Positions 11,901-22,628 of a DNA stretch of 64,000 bases are shown here, one piece after another. Where the stretch lies: positions 124,001-188,000 of the forward strand of contig BCHJ01000013.1 in the NCBI GenBank assembly GCA_001599615.1, written 5' to 3'. This DNA comes from Thielaviopsis euricoi. Lineage: Eukaryota; Ascomycota; Sordariomycetes; Microascales; Ceratocystidaceae. The first letter of the stretch is position 1. Each line of letters starts with the position of its first letter. Under the pieces are notes generated by a model, which was not told where the DNA came from, made no database searches, and was given only the letters and a program-made list of their open reading frames with translations. The translations under genes and the position numbers were made by a program.

Positions 11901-12587
11901 TGGGGGGAGGCGTTGTAGGTGGGCAGTGTTGACGCTCACATGCATAAGCTCCGACGAATAAGAAGAATGTTTCGCGCAGATTTATTCTTCCCGTTCGGCT
12001 ACAAGCTACTGACGGCATGGGCGCGACACCTTAGTCGCCGAGTACTTGGAGACACTGTCGACCTGCCATTGTATGGTACATGTGTAAGATGAAATGAAGA
12101 GTGGGGAGTGGACCATCCGGCCTGGAACATTAGCTGGCCCTGACTTCAGGGACCGGCTGCGGACAAAGGAGAGACCCATGGACCACTCATAAGCGCCAAT
12201 AAAAGACGGCTTGGGCAAAAACATGGGGGCAGATATCCCCATACAGCGATCGCCTGTCATTGATAATGCGGACGGGCCGCACAAGTTTACCAAAAAGGCA
12301 AAAGCCGCACATGGCGTATTGACGGGGCTATTTGTCTGGCAGATTCAGGTGTTGCGCTGCGAGCAGAGCTTAAGCGCGGGTGCTGCCAAACCAGGCATTG
12401 CATTTGCGTTTGCGTACATGATCCAGATATCACAACGTAACGCAGCGCATGTGGCAAGGTATCATATAAACAATGCGATGGACTATTGCGGACAGCTATT
12501 GAGGGGTTGACGTGCGATTACGGGGCGGCAAAAGCGCAGCGCATGGCGCATGATGATATACTCACAATTGTGGTTGTAGTGCGACAT
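8953..12587 (-). CDS. CHS4: Chitin synthase III activator, Chs4/Skt5 family (Sel1 repeats, CaaX end)
   Basis: Four-exon model, 862 aa: 12566-12587, 11606-11720, 9035-11474, 8953-8964. Every junction keeps frame. Short Asn-rich N-terminus, then Sel1-type solenoid repeats from about residue 195 to 490 (for example RAEYRMGMFYE, KAQLKMGQAYELC, GQFAVGYYSEIG), then a ~350-residue Pro/Asn/Gln/Gly-rich tail. In yeast, Chs4/Skt5 binds and activates Chs3 at the bud neck and is farnesylated. The last intron (8965-9034, branch GCTAAC, acceptor GACACAG) joins GDC to VVM-stop and so gives a C-terminal CVVM CaaX box. Without splicing the protein would end in an unprenylatable tail. The first exon, after an 845-nt intron, rests on frame and splice signals and is the least sure part. 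The family call is firm. Confidence 0.88.
11721..12565 (-). other. Long first intron of the CHS4-like gene
   Basis: The donor GTGAGT follows the 22-nt first exon (12566-12587), and the acceptor CCTTCAG precedes the exon at 11720. At 845 nt it is far longer than the other introns here. I see no additional exon inside with certainty. It could hold an alternative promoter and first exon, in which case the protein would begin elsewhere. Confidence 0.5.
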
Positions 12588-15379
12588 GGTTGTAGACAGA
12601 CGTTTGGAGAGATGCTTATGTGCAAAAGAAAGGGTAGATAGTGTACGCAGTCGCGATTGGTGTCTGAATGGAGTCGCAAAAAAGGAGCTAGAGGCGCAAG
12701 TGACGTTACGCGAAAAGACCTAGTAGGATATATCGAGAGACTTGTATGATACGAATGGTCGGGATAGGCTAATCGGGGTCGACTTCCAGCAGTCGATAAG
12801 ATGCGTCGATCAGGCGGAGAAGGCTTGCACAATATAGTACAAAGAGCCGAACTGTATATATAAAGGGTATGTTAGTGTAAAGTATTTTCGACATGCGTCG
12901 AAGAGCCGGATACGAAAGTCTTGGGCGTACCATGTACACTAGAAAGTCAGGCTTGGACATTGTCGCAAGAGAGGAGCAGGTAGAATATGATGGAATAGGA
13001 TAGGATAGACGAGGACACTCACCTGAATTTTGGTAGCTTCGCAACAGCAGAAATAAAGAGCTCAATGCCCTTTTTTTTGCTGTAGAAAAGAAAAAAAAAG
13101 GAAATGCGTGATGATGTCAAGAGGGCGCGCGTAGAAAAGAAGATAAAGGGAAGAAAAAGGTACCAAGCCAGGAATATAACGGATAGGAAAAGACAAGGCA
13201 AGAAAAGAAGAGGCAGGAGGATTCTGTCTCTTGTCAGGTATTTCAAAGTCTAAAGCCCGTGCAATTTCTCTTGCGCTTTTGCAGGAAGAAGCCAGCAGAG
13301 TTTGGCTTGGTTACAGAAGCTCTCGCGCGAGCGGGGCTAAGCTTTGGCAGGAGTCAACAAAGGGAAGAAAAACGGTGCCTTGGACTGGGTCTGGTAGAGC
13401 AGGATAAATGCGAAATGCGTAAGTGTAGCACTGAAGCATTGACGGCTGCCAGGGTCGAATCAATCAATTAAACGGGCTGCAAACAAACGAATGGGCAGTA
13501 GATGAATAGGCTTAGTGTAGTGTATTTAGGGTGGATGGAATGGAGGCTGAAGGCGGAGGCCTACAGGAAAGATAGAAACAAAGGTAAAATAAGAAAATAA
13601 GCAGTAAACTGGTTTAACGAGATAATATAAATGGCGTCTTCTCAAGAACAGCCGGGTTTTCTTTCTTTTTGGGGGGTGTTGATGATGCTGCAGAAGGTGG
13701 ATAAAAGAAGGCAAAAGACAAAAAAGAAAAGAGGGAAAAAAACAACAGAAGGACTCAAACCAGGGGCTCAAAGGTAGGTGAGAAAAAAATAAATTAGCCC
13801 AAAGCTCTACTAAACTGACGAGGAAAGACTGGATTATTCGATAATGACAATGCTTTGGCTCCCCCCACCAATATTCACATAATGAGTTGTTAGAGCGCTA
13901 AGCAATAGCAAGAAATAGATTACTATTGCCAATTAGGCTGCAGTTCTTTGGACCCCGTCAGATCAGCTCTTGTCTCCACGGTTAGTTGGTTTTCCTTCAC
14001 TCCCCTGTGTACATATTTGACTACCAAATTGTCTTATTCCGCCGGTGGCTGAAGCTTCGCCAGGCGTCTTTTTTGTTGCTCTGTGTCTCCCTTGTTTTAC
14101 AATGTGTCTGTTTATTCTCTTGTGTCGTTTCACTTTTTCCTGGTCTTCCGCCGTGATTATTCCGTGCCGGACATTCCACACACGCATGAGAAGAAGAAAT
14201 GTGACTTTTACTTTACTTTCTTTTCTTGAAAGATTCATTAGTTGCAGAAATTAGTCTTAGATTCGCATACGCTGTAGAACAGCACAGCCCCAAGATGCTG
14301 TCTAGCTACACCTCTAATATGCACAGTACTAATTTCCTCCCGGATGCGGCTTGACAGGCAACTATGGAACTGACTTGGCATGCCATTAATGCCAGGCCCA
14401 TCAATATGTGGGCGAAAGTCTTGAATGATAATCACCGGGCGATTCTTTCAAGGAACAGGCGCCAAACATCGGGGCACTCTTCTACTAACGTGTACTAATA
14501 AAACTCTGGGCTCTGTAGCTCATGCACTCTAGAGCCTGTCGTTTTTGATGCGTATCCTTTTTGGCCCAGAGTCTGCCTTATCAACCTCTTCGCATTGGCA
14601 TCTGCTTGGTGGCTGTGAGCTATCAACTCTTGTCAGATGATAGCTGCATATATGCATCCAACTTCCTACCATTCACATGAAAAAGCTTGTTGCATGCATG
14701 CTCTTTAAGCCTGAGCCGAAGTTGGTGCTTACAACGTGTTGCCCGCTATTGCTGAGGAATGTTTCTAGTGGGGAACCTAAGCTGGTCTTTAGTGCGAGTG
14801 GCGCCCGATGTGCTATTTTTGGACGTGCTACATTTGATGGCCATTGGCCTCCGTCATTTAGTATCCATAAAGAAGATTTAGGGGTCTGAACCCCTACCAA
14901 TGAAGAGCTGATGTCTACCTATCTTCGAGACATGGCTTTGGCCCAAACCTGACCTTCGATATCACATTGAATTTAAGGGACCGACTCGCCTGCTCTTCCT
15001 TTCTACAGATGTGAAATAAAGGCTTTAGCTCTGAAGCTGTAGCAGCGCCAACTTGGACGTACTGATAGGTTCTTGTCCGTCGTCTATAATAACAGATTTA
15101 GGGGTGGAAAGGATCTGCAAACGAAAGATACACTTTGTAAATTCTGACACCAGTCTCTAGAGTTGTGGAAATTTCAGAAAAGATTTCTACAAGGGACACT
15201 TGAATTATTTGAACTGGGTTAAGCCAGGACAGTAGCACAGAACGTGGGCTTAGCAAGACAACCCCGTTTTTTTTTTTTTTTTTTTTGGTACAGACAACTA
15301 TAAGGTGGATCGTTCAAGCTGTGCCAGACTTGCAAAACTCATTTCTATGGATCTTGACTATAGTCTTTCAACAACAACA
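12588..15379. other. Intergenic DNA upstream of the CHS4-like gene
   Basis: No gene recognised. The first kilobase is the leader/promoter side of the CHS4-like gene. It contains a good minus-strand donor (CAG followed by GTGAGT, near 13021), compatible with an intron in the 5' leader. A 75-codon minus frame at 14673-14900 resembles nothing I know. Two copies of AGATTTAGGGGT (about 14874 and 15094) suggest old repeat debris. A T-run lies at 15267-15286 just before the tRNA gene. Confidence 0.5.
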
Positions 15380-15473
15380 GGATCGATGGTGTAGTTGGTT
15401 ATCACGTTTGTCTAACAACTTCTCGAAGTTCCTTGGACACAAAAGGTCGGCGGTTCGAGTCCGCCTCGATTCA
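15380..15473 (+). tRNA. tRNA-Val(AAC): tRNA-Val (anticodon AAC) with 20-nt intron
   Basis: Full cloverleaf by hand. Acceptor GGATCGA (15380-15386) pairs with TCGATTC (15466-15472), with one G:U pair and discriminator A at 15473. The D arm is GTG...CAC. Anticodon stem TTTGT pairs with ACAAA (15439-15443). The loop is CTAACA plus C, with anticodon AAC at 15414-15416. T arm is GGCGG-TTCGAGT-CCGCC. A 20-nt intron (15418-15437) sits one base 3' of the anticodon, the canonical nuclear position removed by the tRNA splicing endonuclease. A short T5 run (15475-15479) is a pol III terminator. CCA is not encoded, as expected. The sole gene in a 4-kb intergenic stretch. Confidence 0.95.
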
Positions 15474-16982
15474 CTTTTTGAGCCGCTTTTTTCCTCCGCC
15501 CCCACCACCCGCAGTACTAAAGTAATGCCGGGCTCTAAAGCCGGGACCCTTGTCCTGGATGGGCAGTTTTGTTGAAGATTCTTCTGGACTACATTTCAAG
15601 TATTTTTTTTTTTTTCAAAATATACCTGTGATATTCTACTTATCTCCTTATTGTGTTTTCCTGTTTCTGGCCGTGGACTGTGATGATAGCAGAAGTATAT
15701 GCAGATGTTGAACTCTGAGGTCGGAGCACGAAGTATTCGAATGCGCTTCGAGATATGCACCGCACAGAATTCCTATGTGTCAGCTTCTGGATGGCATTTC
15801 TTAAAAATGCCGGCTACGCAGTAGTAGCGGAATTGCATCCATGAAGTGAGTTGCTTACATCCCAATAAATGTCTTTGCAAATTCCGAGTAAGCTCGGGTC
15901 TCGTGCATGAACACGCGGAATAGCATAGCTTCAGTATCTCGATATTTACCAAGGAATAGAAAGAAGAGACAAGAACAAAAAATATATTCATCCCACAATG
16001 CAATCCTGCAGATAAAAGAGTATGACCCCTTTCCACTGCGGAAAAGAACTCGTGTGATTATTGACGGAGACCATGATACGATGGGATACGGGTGCGAGAA
16101 ATTCATGTAGTGAATTGTGTCAATATTGCCAACGAAAAGTGGCTGAAGAGACTGAACAAAGCAAAGCAACGGACCAGCCAGAGAGTCGGATAATTCAAGG
16201 CCCGGTCTAACGCCCCAAAGTTACGCCCTGCATTTACCGTACTATGCAAGCTCAGTACAGCAGAGTGGCTGAACCAGCATTACCCATGTATATATTGCGT
16301 CCTGGCTGCTTTTTGGGGGCACGGAAGGGTTTCGACGTCAGTGACCGATTGCTTATAATAAGGCCGTCCTTGAGGCTTTTCCTTAGAGTATGCTGGTTAT
16401 ATTGGGTAAATTCTTCATCCCGGCGCACATGGCACCACTTTTGATTTTATTTGTAGGAATGGTGCCTGAATCTTGGGATTGCACTTTGCGTATATGAGAC
16501 AAGCTTTATATTTGTCGTCGGGAAGTTGGGGTATAAGGAGGAGAGAACAAAGATAAGCTATAAGCATCTACAACCAATAAATCTCCATGAGAACCAGCCC
16601 TGTACATAGCACGTGCTACGCAGCCTAAACCTGACCGACTTTCCCTCCTGCAGCCACATCAGATACACTTGGTGCTACAGAAATAAAGCAACAACAAGGC
16701 AGAGAGACCAGGGGGGAAAGGCTCTGACCGGGTCTGGGCAATGGGTAGATCCTACCTCAGGGCCCGAATGGCTGGGAATGTAGAATAGAAAAATACGGGG
16801 AACTTTGATCATGAGAAAAGACGGCGGGCTGTGGCAATATAAAAAGGCTCTGACTTCTTTCTCATTGACTTTGGATAATTCTTTTTCTCTTCACCCACTT
16901 CCTGCTGGCTCTCCCACACTCGTTCTTTTTCTTAGTACTTTCCTTTCTCTTTATTTCCACGCTCGCCACCAACTCATTCACT
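15474..16982. other. Intergenic DNA between tRNA-Val and the hydrolase
   Basis: Nothing coding is evident. Short open frames on both strands at 15773-16169 overlap each other and have no recognisable features. The last ~150 bp are the promoter and leader of the hydrolase gene, with a TATA box and a CT-rich segment. Confidence 0.5.
16838..16845 (+). promoter_or_regulatory. TATA box of the secreted hydrolase gene
   Basis: TATAAAAA followed by GG, 138 bp before the ATG at 16983. A pyrimidine-rich leader (TCTTTTTCT-like) lies between them. Spacing and context fit a core promoter of a regulated, well-expressed fungal gene. Confidence 0.55.
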
Positions 16983-17858
16983 ATGCGTGTCTCGTCTGTC
17001 ATTGCCTCTCTGGCTGCTGCCGGCTCTGCTGCCGGCATGGCCATCCGCAGTTCCTCCTCGACACCTGTGTGGCTGACTCTCCCTGCCACGCCTTCTCTGC
17101 CCTCGCCCATCAGCACCGAGAAGTACTCTGTCAATGGCATCAAGATGTGGGCGCAAAAGTACAACGAGCAGGCCGGTGTCGTGCCCATTGTCATGGACCA
17201 CGGTGGTCTGGGCTACTCGGCCTACTTTGGCAGCGTCATCAGCCGCCTGGTTGCCGATGGCCACTACGTTATTGCCCTGGACCGCCGTGGCCATGGCCGC
17301 TCGACGTACAATGCCGACGATGTGTTTACCTTCCAGCAGATGGCTATTGACGTGTACGACCTTCTCAAGACGCTGGATGTGTCGGAGTACTACATGGTTG
17401 GCTGGTCGGACGGCGGCATCACCACGCTGCAGGCGCTGATGAACACGACCATGGCCGCACCCATCAAGAAGGCATACCTGTACGGAGCGTCTACGCTGCC
17501 GAGCCAGACCAACTCGAGCTTTTCCGACACTACAATCTTCTCCGAGTTTGTCTCGCGCAGTTATACCGAGTATTCGGAGCTGCAGCCCACGGCCAACTTC
17601 ACCGATTTTGCTCTCAAGGTGTCCACCATGGAGGATACGCTGCCCCAGTACACCGATGCCCAGCTGGGTACCATTGACGGCTCGATAGTCATGGTGGCGG
17701 ATGGCGAGTATGAGGAGGCTATTGCGTTTGGTGTGCCGGAGTACATCCACAAGGCTATTTCCGGTAGCTCGCTGCAGATTCTGACTAATGTCAGCCACTT
17801 TGCTCCTGTGCAGGATCCTGAGCAATTCACCAAGTCTGTGCTGGATTTCTTTTATTAG
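16983..17858 (+). CDS. Secreted alpha/beta hydrolase
   Basis: Single exon, 291 aa, with no good splice signals. Residues ~1-18 form a signal peptide (MRVSSVIASLAAAGSAAG), so export is likely. The alpha/beta hydrolase fold follows, with an HGG oxyanion-type motif at residues 73-75. The nucleophile elbow is GWSDGG with Ser142. Asp240 (MVADGE) and His272 (NVSHFAP) complete a plausible catalytic triad in the right order. The RRGHGRS segment is typical of the chloroperoxidase/epoxide-hydrolase branch. Substrate cannot be told. Several N-glycosylation sequons (NTT, NSS, NFT, NVS) fit secretion. Codon use is strongly GC-ending, suggesting good expression. It converges on the MFS transporter gene 225 bp away. 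Confidence 0.9.
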   Translation: MRVSSVIASLAAAGSAAGMAIRSSSSTPVWLTLPATPSLPSPISTEKYSVNGIKMWAQKYNEQAGVVPIVMDHGGLGYSAYFGSVISRLVADGHYVIALDRRGHGRSTYNADDVFTFQQMAIDVYDLLKTLDVSEYYMVGWSDGGITTLQALMNTTMAAPIKKAYLYGASTLPSQTNSSFSDTTIFSEFVSRSYTEYSELQPTANFTDFALKVSTMEDTLPQYTDAQLGTIDGSIVMVADGEYEEAIAFGVPEYIHKAISGSSLQILTNVSHFAPVQDPEQFTKSVLDFFY

Positions 17859-18083
17859 AAAGAAGCGAAAAGGCGGATGGATATACGTGACGAAACAACA
17901 AAGATAGTACTGCTACAATAGACATACCCCCACATTCCGTGAATTACACAGGAAGTTATCATCTCAAGTATTTGTGGAACCTGCCGTAACGTGAACCGTC
18001 ATAGCATTACTAGTACATAATATGATATCCAGCATATTATCAGTAACAGCCAGTACCTTTTAGCAGTAAAATTTTATAGCCAG

Positions 18084-19739
18084 TCAAGCCTTCACCCTCC
18101 ATATACTCTCACCCGGCTTCTGTACGCGCCGTGCCTTGAACATTCTAGCCGCTGTAATAAAGAAGCCGCCAAGAATCGTGCAGCCGCCTGCAAAGCCCTG
18201 CGCACCGTAGTACTTTCCGCCCAGGGCCTGAATCAGCGCGCCCTCAATCGGCGGACCTGCCAGTACGGCAAAACTGACAATGGTAAAGGTCATGCCCATG
18301 CGGGTGCCCTGCTTGGACAGATCCGTCGTCAGGGTGCTCAGACCGGCGGGGAATAAGCTCTGGATGCCACCGGCAAAGATGCCGTAGAAGATTGACCAGC
18401 CGTACACACCCTTGTCGGTGGTCACGGCCATCCAGAGGAGCATCAGTGCGCCGGTACCAAAGGTTACGGGAATGTACGTGTTGAGCAGGCCGGCGCTCTC
18501 GGTAATGTAGTTGGGGATGATACGGCCAATGATGCCGATGCCGTTGAGAATCATGATTAGGTTGAGCGAGTTTTCGTATGACAGCGCCGGTGTGATGTTC
18601 TGGCGCGAGAATGAGGCCAGATAGAAAAAGGCAAAGTACAGGCCAAGGAAGCACTTGAGCAAGTTAGCACACCAACATCGCAAGTACCATGTATCCCATG
18701 ATACATGTACACAGGTAGAGACTCACAAAGAAATTGCCCACGGCGTAAAACGTGTAGTCCAGCTCCTTGAAGGCGGCCCACTCGACAATACGGCCAGACT
18801 TGCGCGGTGGAATGCGCGGCTTGACCAGGAAAAACGCCATGCACAGCGTCGCCAGCTGGACGAATCCCATGGTTCGCATGGTCCACGCGAACCCGTTATC
18901 TGGGAGCATAGTGCGCGCAATACCGGGGAAGACCAGACCGCCGGTAGCGGTACCGCAGGCAGCGATGCCGATAGCCAGCACGCGGTGCGAGCTAAAGTAG
19001 GTGCTGACTGTGGCGACGGTCGGGCAGAACAGGCAGCCATTGCCGAGGCCGAGGCAGATGCCCTGTGACAGCAGAAGCTGCCAGTACTCGGTGGCGGCGG
19101 AGGCGGTGAAGACACCAACCATCTGGAAGGCGGTGCCGATGACAATGAGGTGGCGGTAGTAGCCGGCGTCGGCAATGCGGCCGGTGAAAGTACCGACAAA
19201 GAAGAGCAGGAAGACTTGTAGAGAGCCGATCCAGGAAATGGTCGACCGGGGCTTGTCTAGGATAGAGGTATAGTAGGTCTGGAAGATACCAAACGAGACA
19301 ATAACACCCCTAATGCGAGTTAGCAGTAGGTAGTTATTTGGAACAATGGGGAAAGATCTTACCATGTGTTCATGATAATCAGGTGTCCACCAAGGACTAT
19401 ACGCTGTGGGTTAGTAGATATTCTCATGCTGTAACAAAATCAGCTTAATAGAGACTCACCGGCAAGCCATGCCTTGAGACCGCCGTCTGGAGGCGGACCC
19501 GGATCCTTGACTGTGGCGCGAGAAACGACTCTGCTCAGGACCTTTGCTAGTACGGAGCCGCCGTCGGCGTCATTTTCTTGGGTATGAGCAGGAGTCTTGT
19601 CTGAAACGTCTGCGATTTCATCATCGGTGGTATCCTGGCGCACGCGCGCCATCTTTTCAATGTCATCGCTAGAGTACTGGACCGGCACTTCGTTTTGTTG
19701 TTGTCCGTTGACCGGGGATATGGCAGAGTCGGCGGCCAT
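18084..19739 (-). CDS. MFS transporter, monocarboxylate-permease (MCT/Mch) type
   Basis: Four exons: 19460-19739, 19363-19396, 18727-19309, 18084-18653; 488 aa. An acidic cytosolic N-terminus (~80 residues) ends in the hallmark PPPDGGLKAWLAV, followed by TM1 LGGHLIIMNTWGVIVSFGIFQ-type sequence and then a further series of hydrophobic segments, about 12 in all. This matches the fungal Mch/monocarboxylate transporter-like branch of the major facilitator family. These members move small organic acids, riboflavin or other metabolites across the plasma or vacuolar membrane. The substrate here is unknown. Exon 2 is only 34 nt, and its acceptor is the GTATAG rather than the upstream CACAG, because only that choice restores the conserved AVLGGH sequence. 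A role beside the secreted hydrolase is conceivable but not shown. Confidence 0.9.
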
Positions 19740-22628
19740 TATGAGGCCCGTGTGAGATTTTCTGATTTTCTCTCTTTTTCTTGAATGAAAGTGACGCTAG
19801 TGCTACTGAAAATAAGACGTTGCAACTCTGTGTGCAACCATACAAGAGCGGCAAAGGAACAAAAAGAATGAAGCGGGAATAGAGACAAGAAGTTTAAGAA
19901 AAGGAGACGACTGGGAATGTGTCTGTATAATAAAGTTTATTATGGTTTTTATGATAGTCTGGGAGTGTAGTGTATGAAATATATATGAAAAGAATAGTAC
20001 GGCTGGGTGTGAAAAATAAAAAAAAGATGGCTTGGGGTTGGTATAAAAAAGAATATGCCAAAGTAACAATGGGATCTGTTTCCGCTTCTTAAAGTTGTTC
20101 ACCGCTGTTGGAGAGTGTTTGGGTTGTTTTGTTGGTAAAGGCAGTAAATAATGGAGGTAAGCAAGACTCATAGATTGGCCCGTCTTTGGATCCGGATCGG
20201 ATTTCCATTTGTCATATCTTCCAGAAGTCTGTGCGTGTGCCATAAGTCCGGATTGTTTTTTTTTTCTATTTTATTTTCTCTATTTTCCTCTTTTTTTCTT
20301 TTTCTTTTTTTCCAACCTCAACTAGTTTTAGCCTGTAGAAGCTTCGATTCGACCTTTAGAAGAAGATTACAGGAAAAAGAAATGACTCGAACAAAAAGAC
20401 TTTTTCTACAGAGAAAAGAATGTATCGGTGCATCTCCGGCCTCAAAACCGGGTTTTTACTAAAAGTAGAAAAAGAAGACAGTCCATAGATAGAACCCAGG
20501 GAAAACAGTTTGCTTGCGTAGCACCACGAGATAATGAAAAAAAAAAAAAAAAAAAAAAAAAAGGCTCTCGCTACGGCTTTCTCAAGTCAGAAGTCTTTTT
20601 TGGCAGCCCGGGTTTTCCTACACTGTGAATATATGGAGGAAAAGAAGAAAAATAAAAGGCTTAAATAAAATTGGAAAACAAAAATATATTATTACCGACC
20701 TATTTCCGGGCCTTTTGTACTCGCAAAATAGTGCCTTTGCATTCTGCTGACTGCAAAAGAATGCTTCAAATAAAAAAAAAAAAAAAAAAGTGAACACTAT
20801 TTAGTCACTAAATCTGCGGGCCGGTGCCGCTTCGCTCAGTTCTTGGCGAGAAAGAGGCAAGTCTGTTTTGGCTGCCGGCCAGGAGCCGATGCTGAGAGAG
20901 AACGAGATACACATCGGAGGCTTTTCTGTACTTAGTTTGAGAGTAACATGTGTAGATCTGAGTTCTCAATGTTTATCATATCATACTTTGTAGCAGAAGT
21001 TGAAGTGAACTGATGTGAATATAACCCCCGGCTTGGCGCTATCTTATCGGCTAGGAATCCTGAATAATGTAAAACGCAATCCACTATCAAAATGTCACAT
21101 TGGCTAGCCGCCTGGGGCGTTTGAATTTTTTTGAGAGAATTCAAAGCACGTCGGGCTTTTGTGTTTTTCCCCGCAGGTTGGTGAATATTGAGTGACTGAC
21201 CGTTTTTTTTTTGTTTCTGTGGTAATGGCAGCGTATACGTCATGTAGTGTGTCAGTCAAGACCGCTTGTTGTTATCGGCCGCGGCAAAAACTACAGTGAT
21301 GTTTACTTAAAAAAAAAAAAAAAAAAAAACTTCCCTAATGCTAATTCTATTCCGTCTTTTCTTCCACTTCATCTACTTTTAGCTTCTTCGCATTTGACGC
21401 CCGCATCTCGCATTTCGTTCACATGAAAGCCGACGCCATCAAAGTCGGCATATGATATTGCCATGGGGCCCATGCTATACGTATGTATGCTGCAATCAGG
21501 TAATTCTGTAGTGGGCTGAGTTGTACAAACAGCAGCTATAAAACACTTGCCCAACCTGGCAGGCCTTTTTTGAGGCAGTTGGTTCGAATCCAGCTGGGGA
21601 CAACTTTACTTAGGTGTTTTTTCACTGTCTAGAGTAAGGGTCTGAGGGGCCTGGGAAACCCTTCCACCATTGAAATAGATAAAATTAATGATCAAAGAAG
21701 TAAAGCAACTTACTACTATTAAGGAATAGCTAGTATGAGGGGTTTGCAAAGGTTAGAAGGTTTTTAGAGAGGTTTTCCTTCTAGGTGGCTTCTCCTGTAA
21801 AAGGATTTGAAGTTGAAATGCACAGGAATAGCATATAACAAAGTCACAACAAATGTTCCTCTTGACTTAGCCTGTTAATGTTCAAGAGCAAATTTTCCAT
21901 GTACCTTAGATAATATTAGTTAGTACTTAGTGGTATTGGCCTTCTGCTGGGCTACAGCCATTTAGCCTGGGTCTTTCATAACTTTCGGGTTCCATAAGGA
22001 CCATAATAAACTTGATTACACTTGCCCAGTTCAAAACAGAAGCCATGGCGGAACTGAAGATAGAAAAAAATAGAGCAGTGGAGCATTCCGTCCTCATCCC
22101 TTCCGCCATCGGCTTAGCCATTTCCTTTGAGGCTAGCGTCCTGTTTGGTGATCCTGTAGGACCACCGACAGCCACGCAGCAGAGACTGGAAGACAAGCCA
22201 GAGAGAAGAAGAAGAGCCGATACATAGCGAGCGCACGCAGGCTGTTGTGAGCTGCCTATATAGGGGCATAGTCGTGTCAATCGGGCTAACTAACTCATGG
22301 AGGACAACACGCAGTTGTTGCTGACCAAGTAAATTCAGGGGGAGTGTTTCTTAGCGTGGGATATCCAGTTCACAGAGATAATAAAAATGATTCATATGAA
22401 CAGGCATGGAGCTATAAGATGAGCTTTGACGGTGATCAAAGCGGAAGATGACCGCTGGATATGGTAAAAGGAAGCACCATGGACTGTAGAGTGAGTGGTG
22501 GGGGTCCCGTGCGGTATAATCTGAATAGGGTACAACGCGAAGAGAGGCTCAAATTCTAGGAATGAAATTTAAAGGCTACACTACACTAGCGAATACAAGA
22601 CACAGATTGAGAATGACTATCGAACAAA
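19740..22628. other. Intergenic DNA, A/T tracts and a tRNA fragment
   Basis: No confident gene. Homopolymer A runs lie at about 20537-20561, 20770-20788 and 21309-21328. The piece 21578-21602 is a tRNA 3' end. From about 21640 to 21960 the sequence looks like old repeat DNA (pyrimidine/purine-skewed, stop-rich). A minus-strand 117-codon frame at 21927-22280 starts with ATG and has a hydrophobic Leu/Ser stretch, but also reads well in antisense, and I do not call it. Confidence 0.5.
21578..21602 (+). pseudogene. tRNA 3' fragment (T arm plus acceptor half)
   Basis: GTTGG-TTCGAAT-CCAGC makes a full T arm (one G:U pair), followed by TGGGGAC and a discriminator-like A. This is exactly the last third of a tRNA. 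The matching 5' acceptor strand (GTCCCCA) and a D arm are absent in the ~120 bp upstream, so it is not a functional tRNA. It may be a broken tRNA gene, a tRNA-derived short element or the scar of an insertion. Confidence 0.5.

Noticed and set aside
14673..14900. 75-codon minus frame, possible transposase fragment
   Set aside because: No DDE or other catalytic signature and too short to support.
16974..17825. 283-codon minus-strand frame over the hydrolase
   Set aside because: Antisense shadow of a gene with strong GC-ending codons; the sense strand has signal peptide and triad.
22012..22227. 71-codon + strand frame (MITLAQFKTEAMAEL)
   Set aside because: Overlaps the equally weak minus frame; nothing favours it.
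21927..22280. 117-codon minus-strand frame with ATG and hydrophobic stretch
   Set aside because: An equally open + strand frame overlaps it. No signal peptide cleavage logic, homology or splice context; left uncalled.
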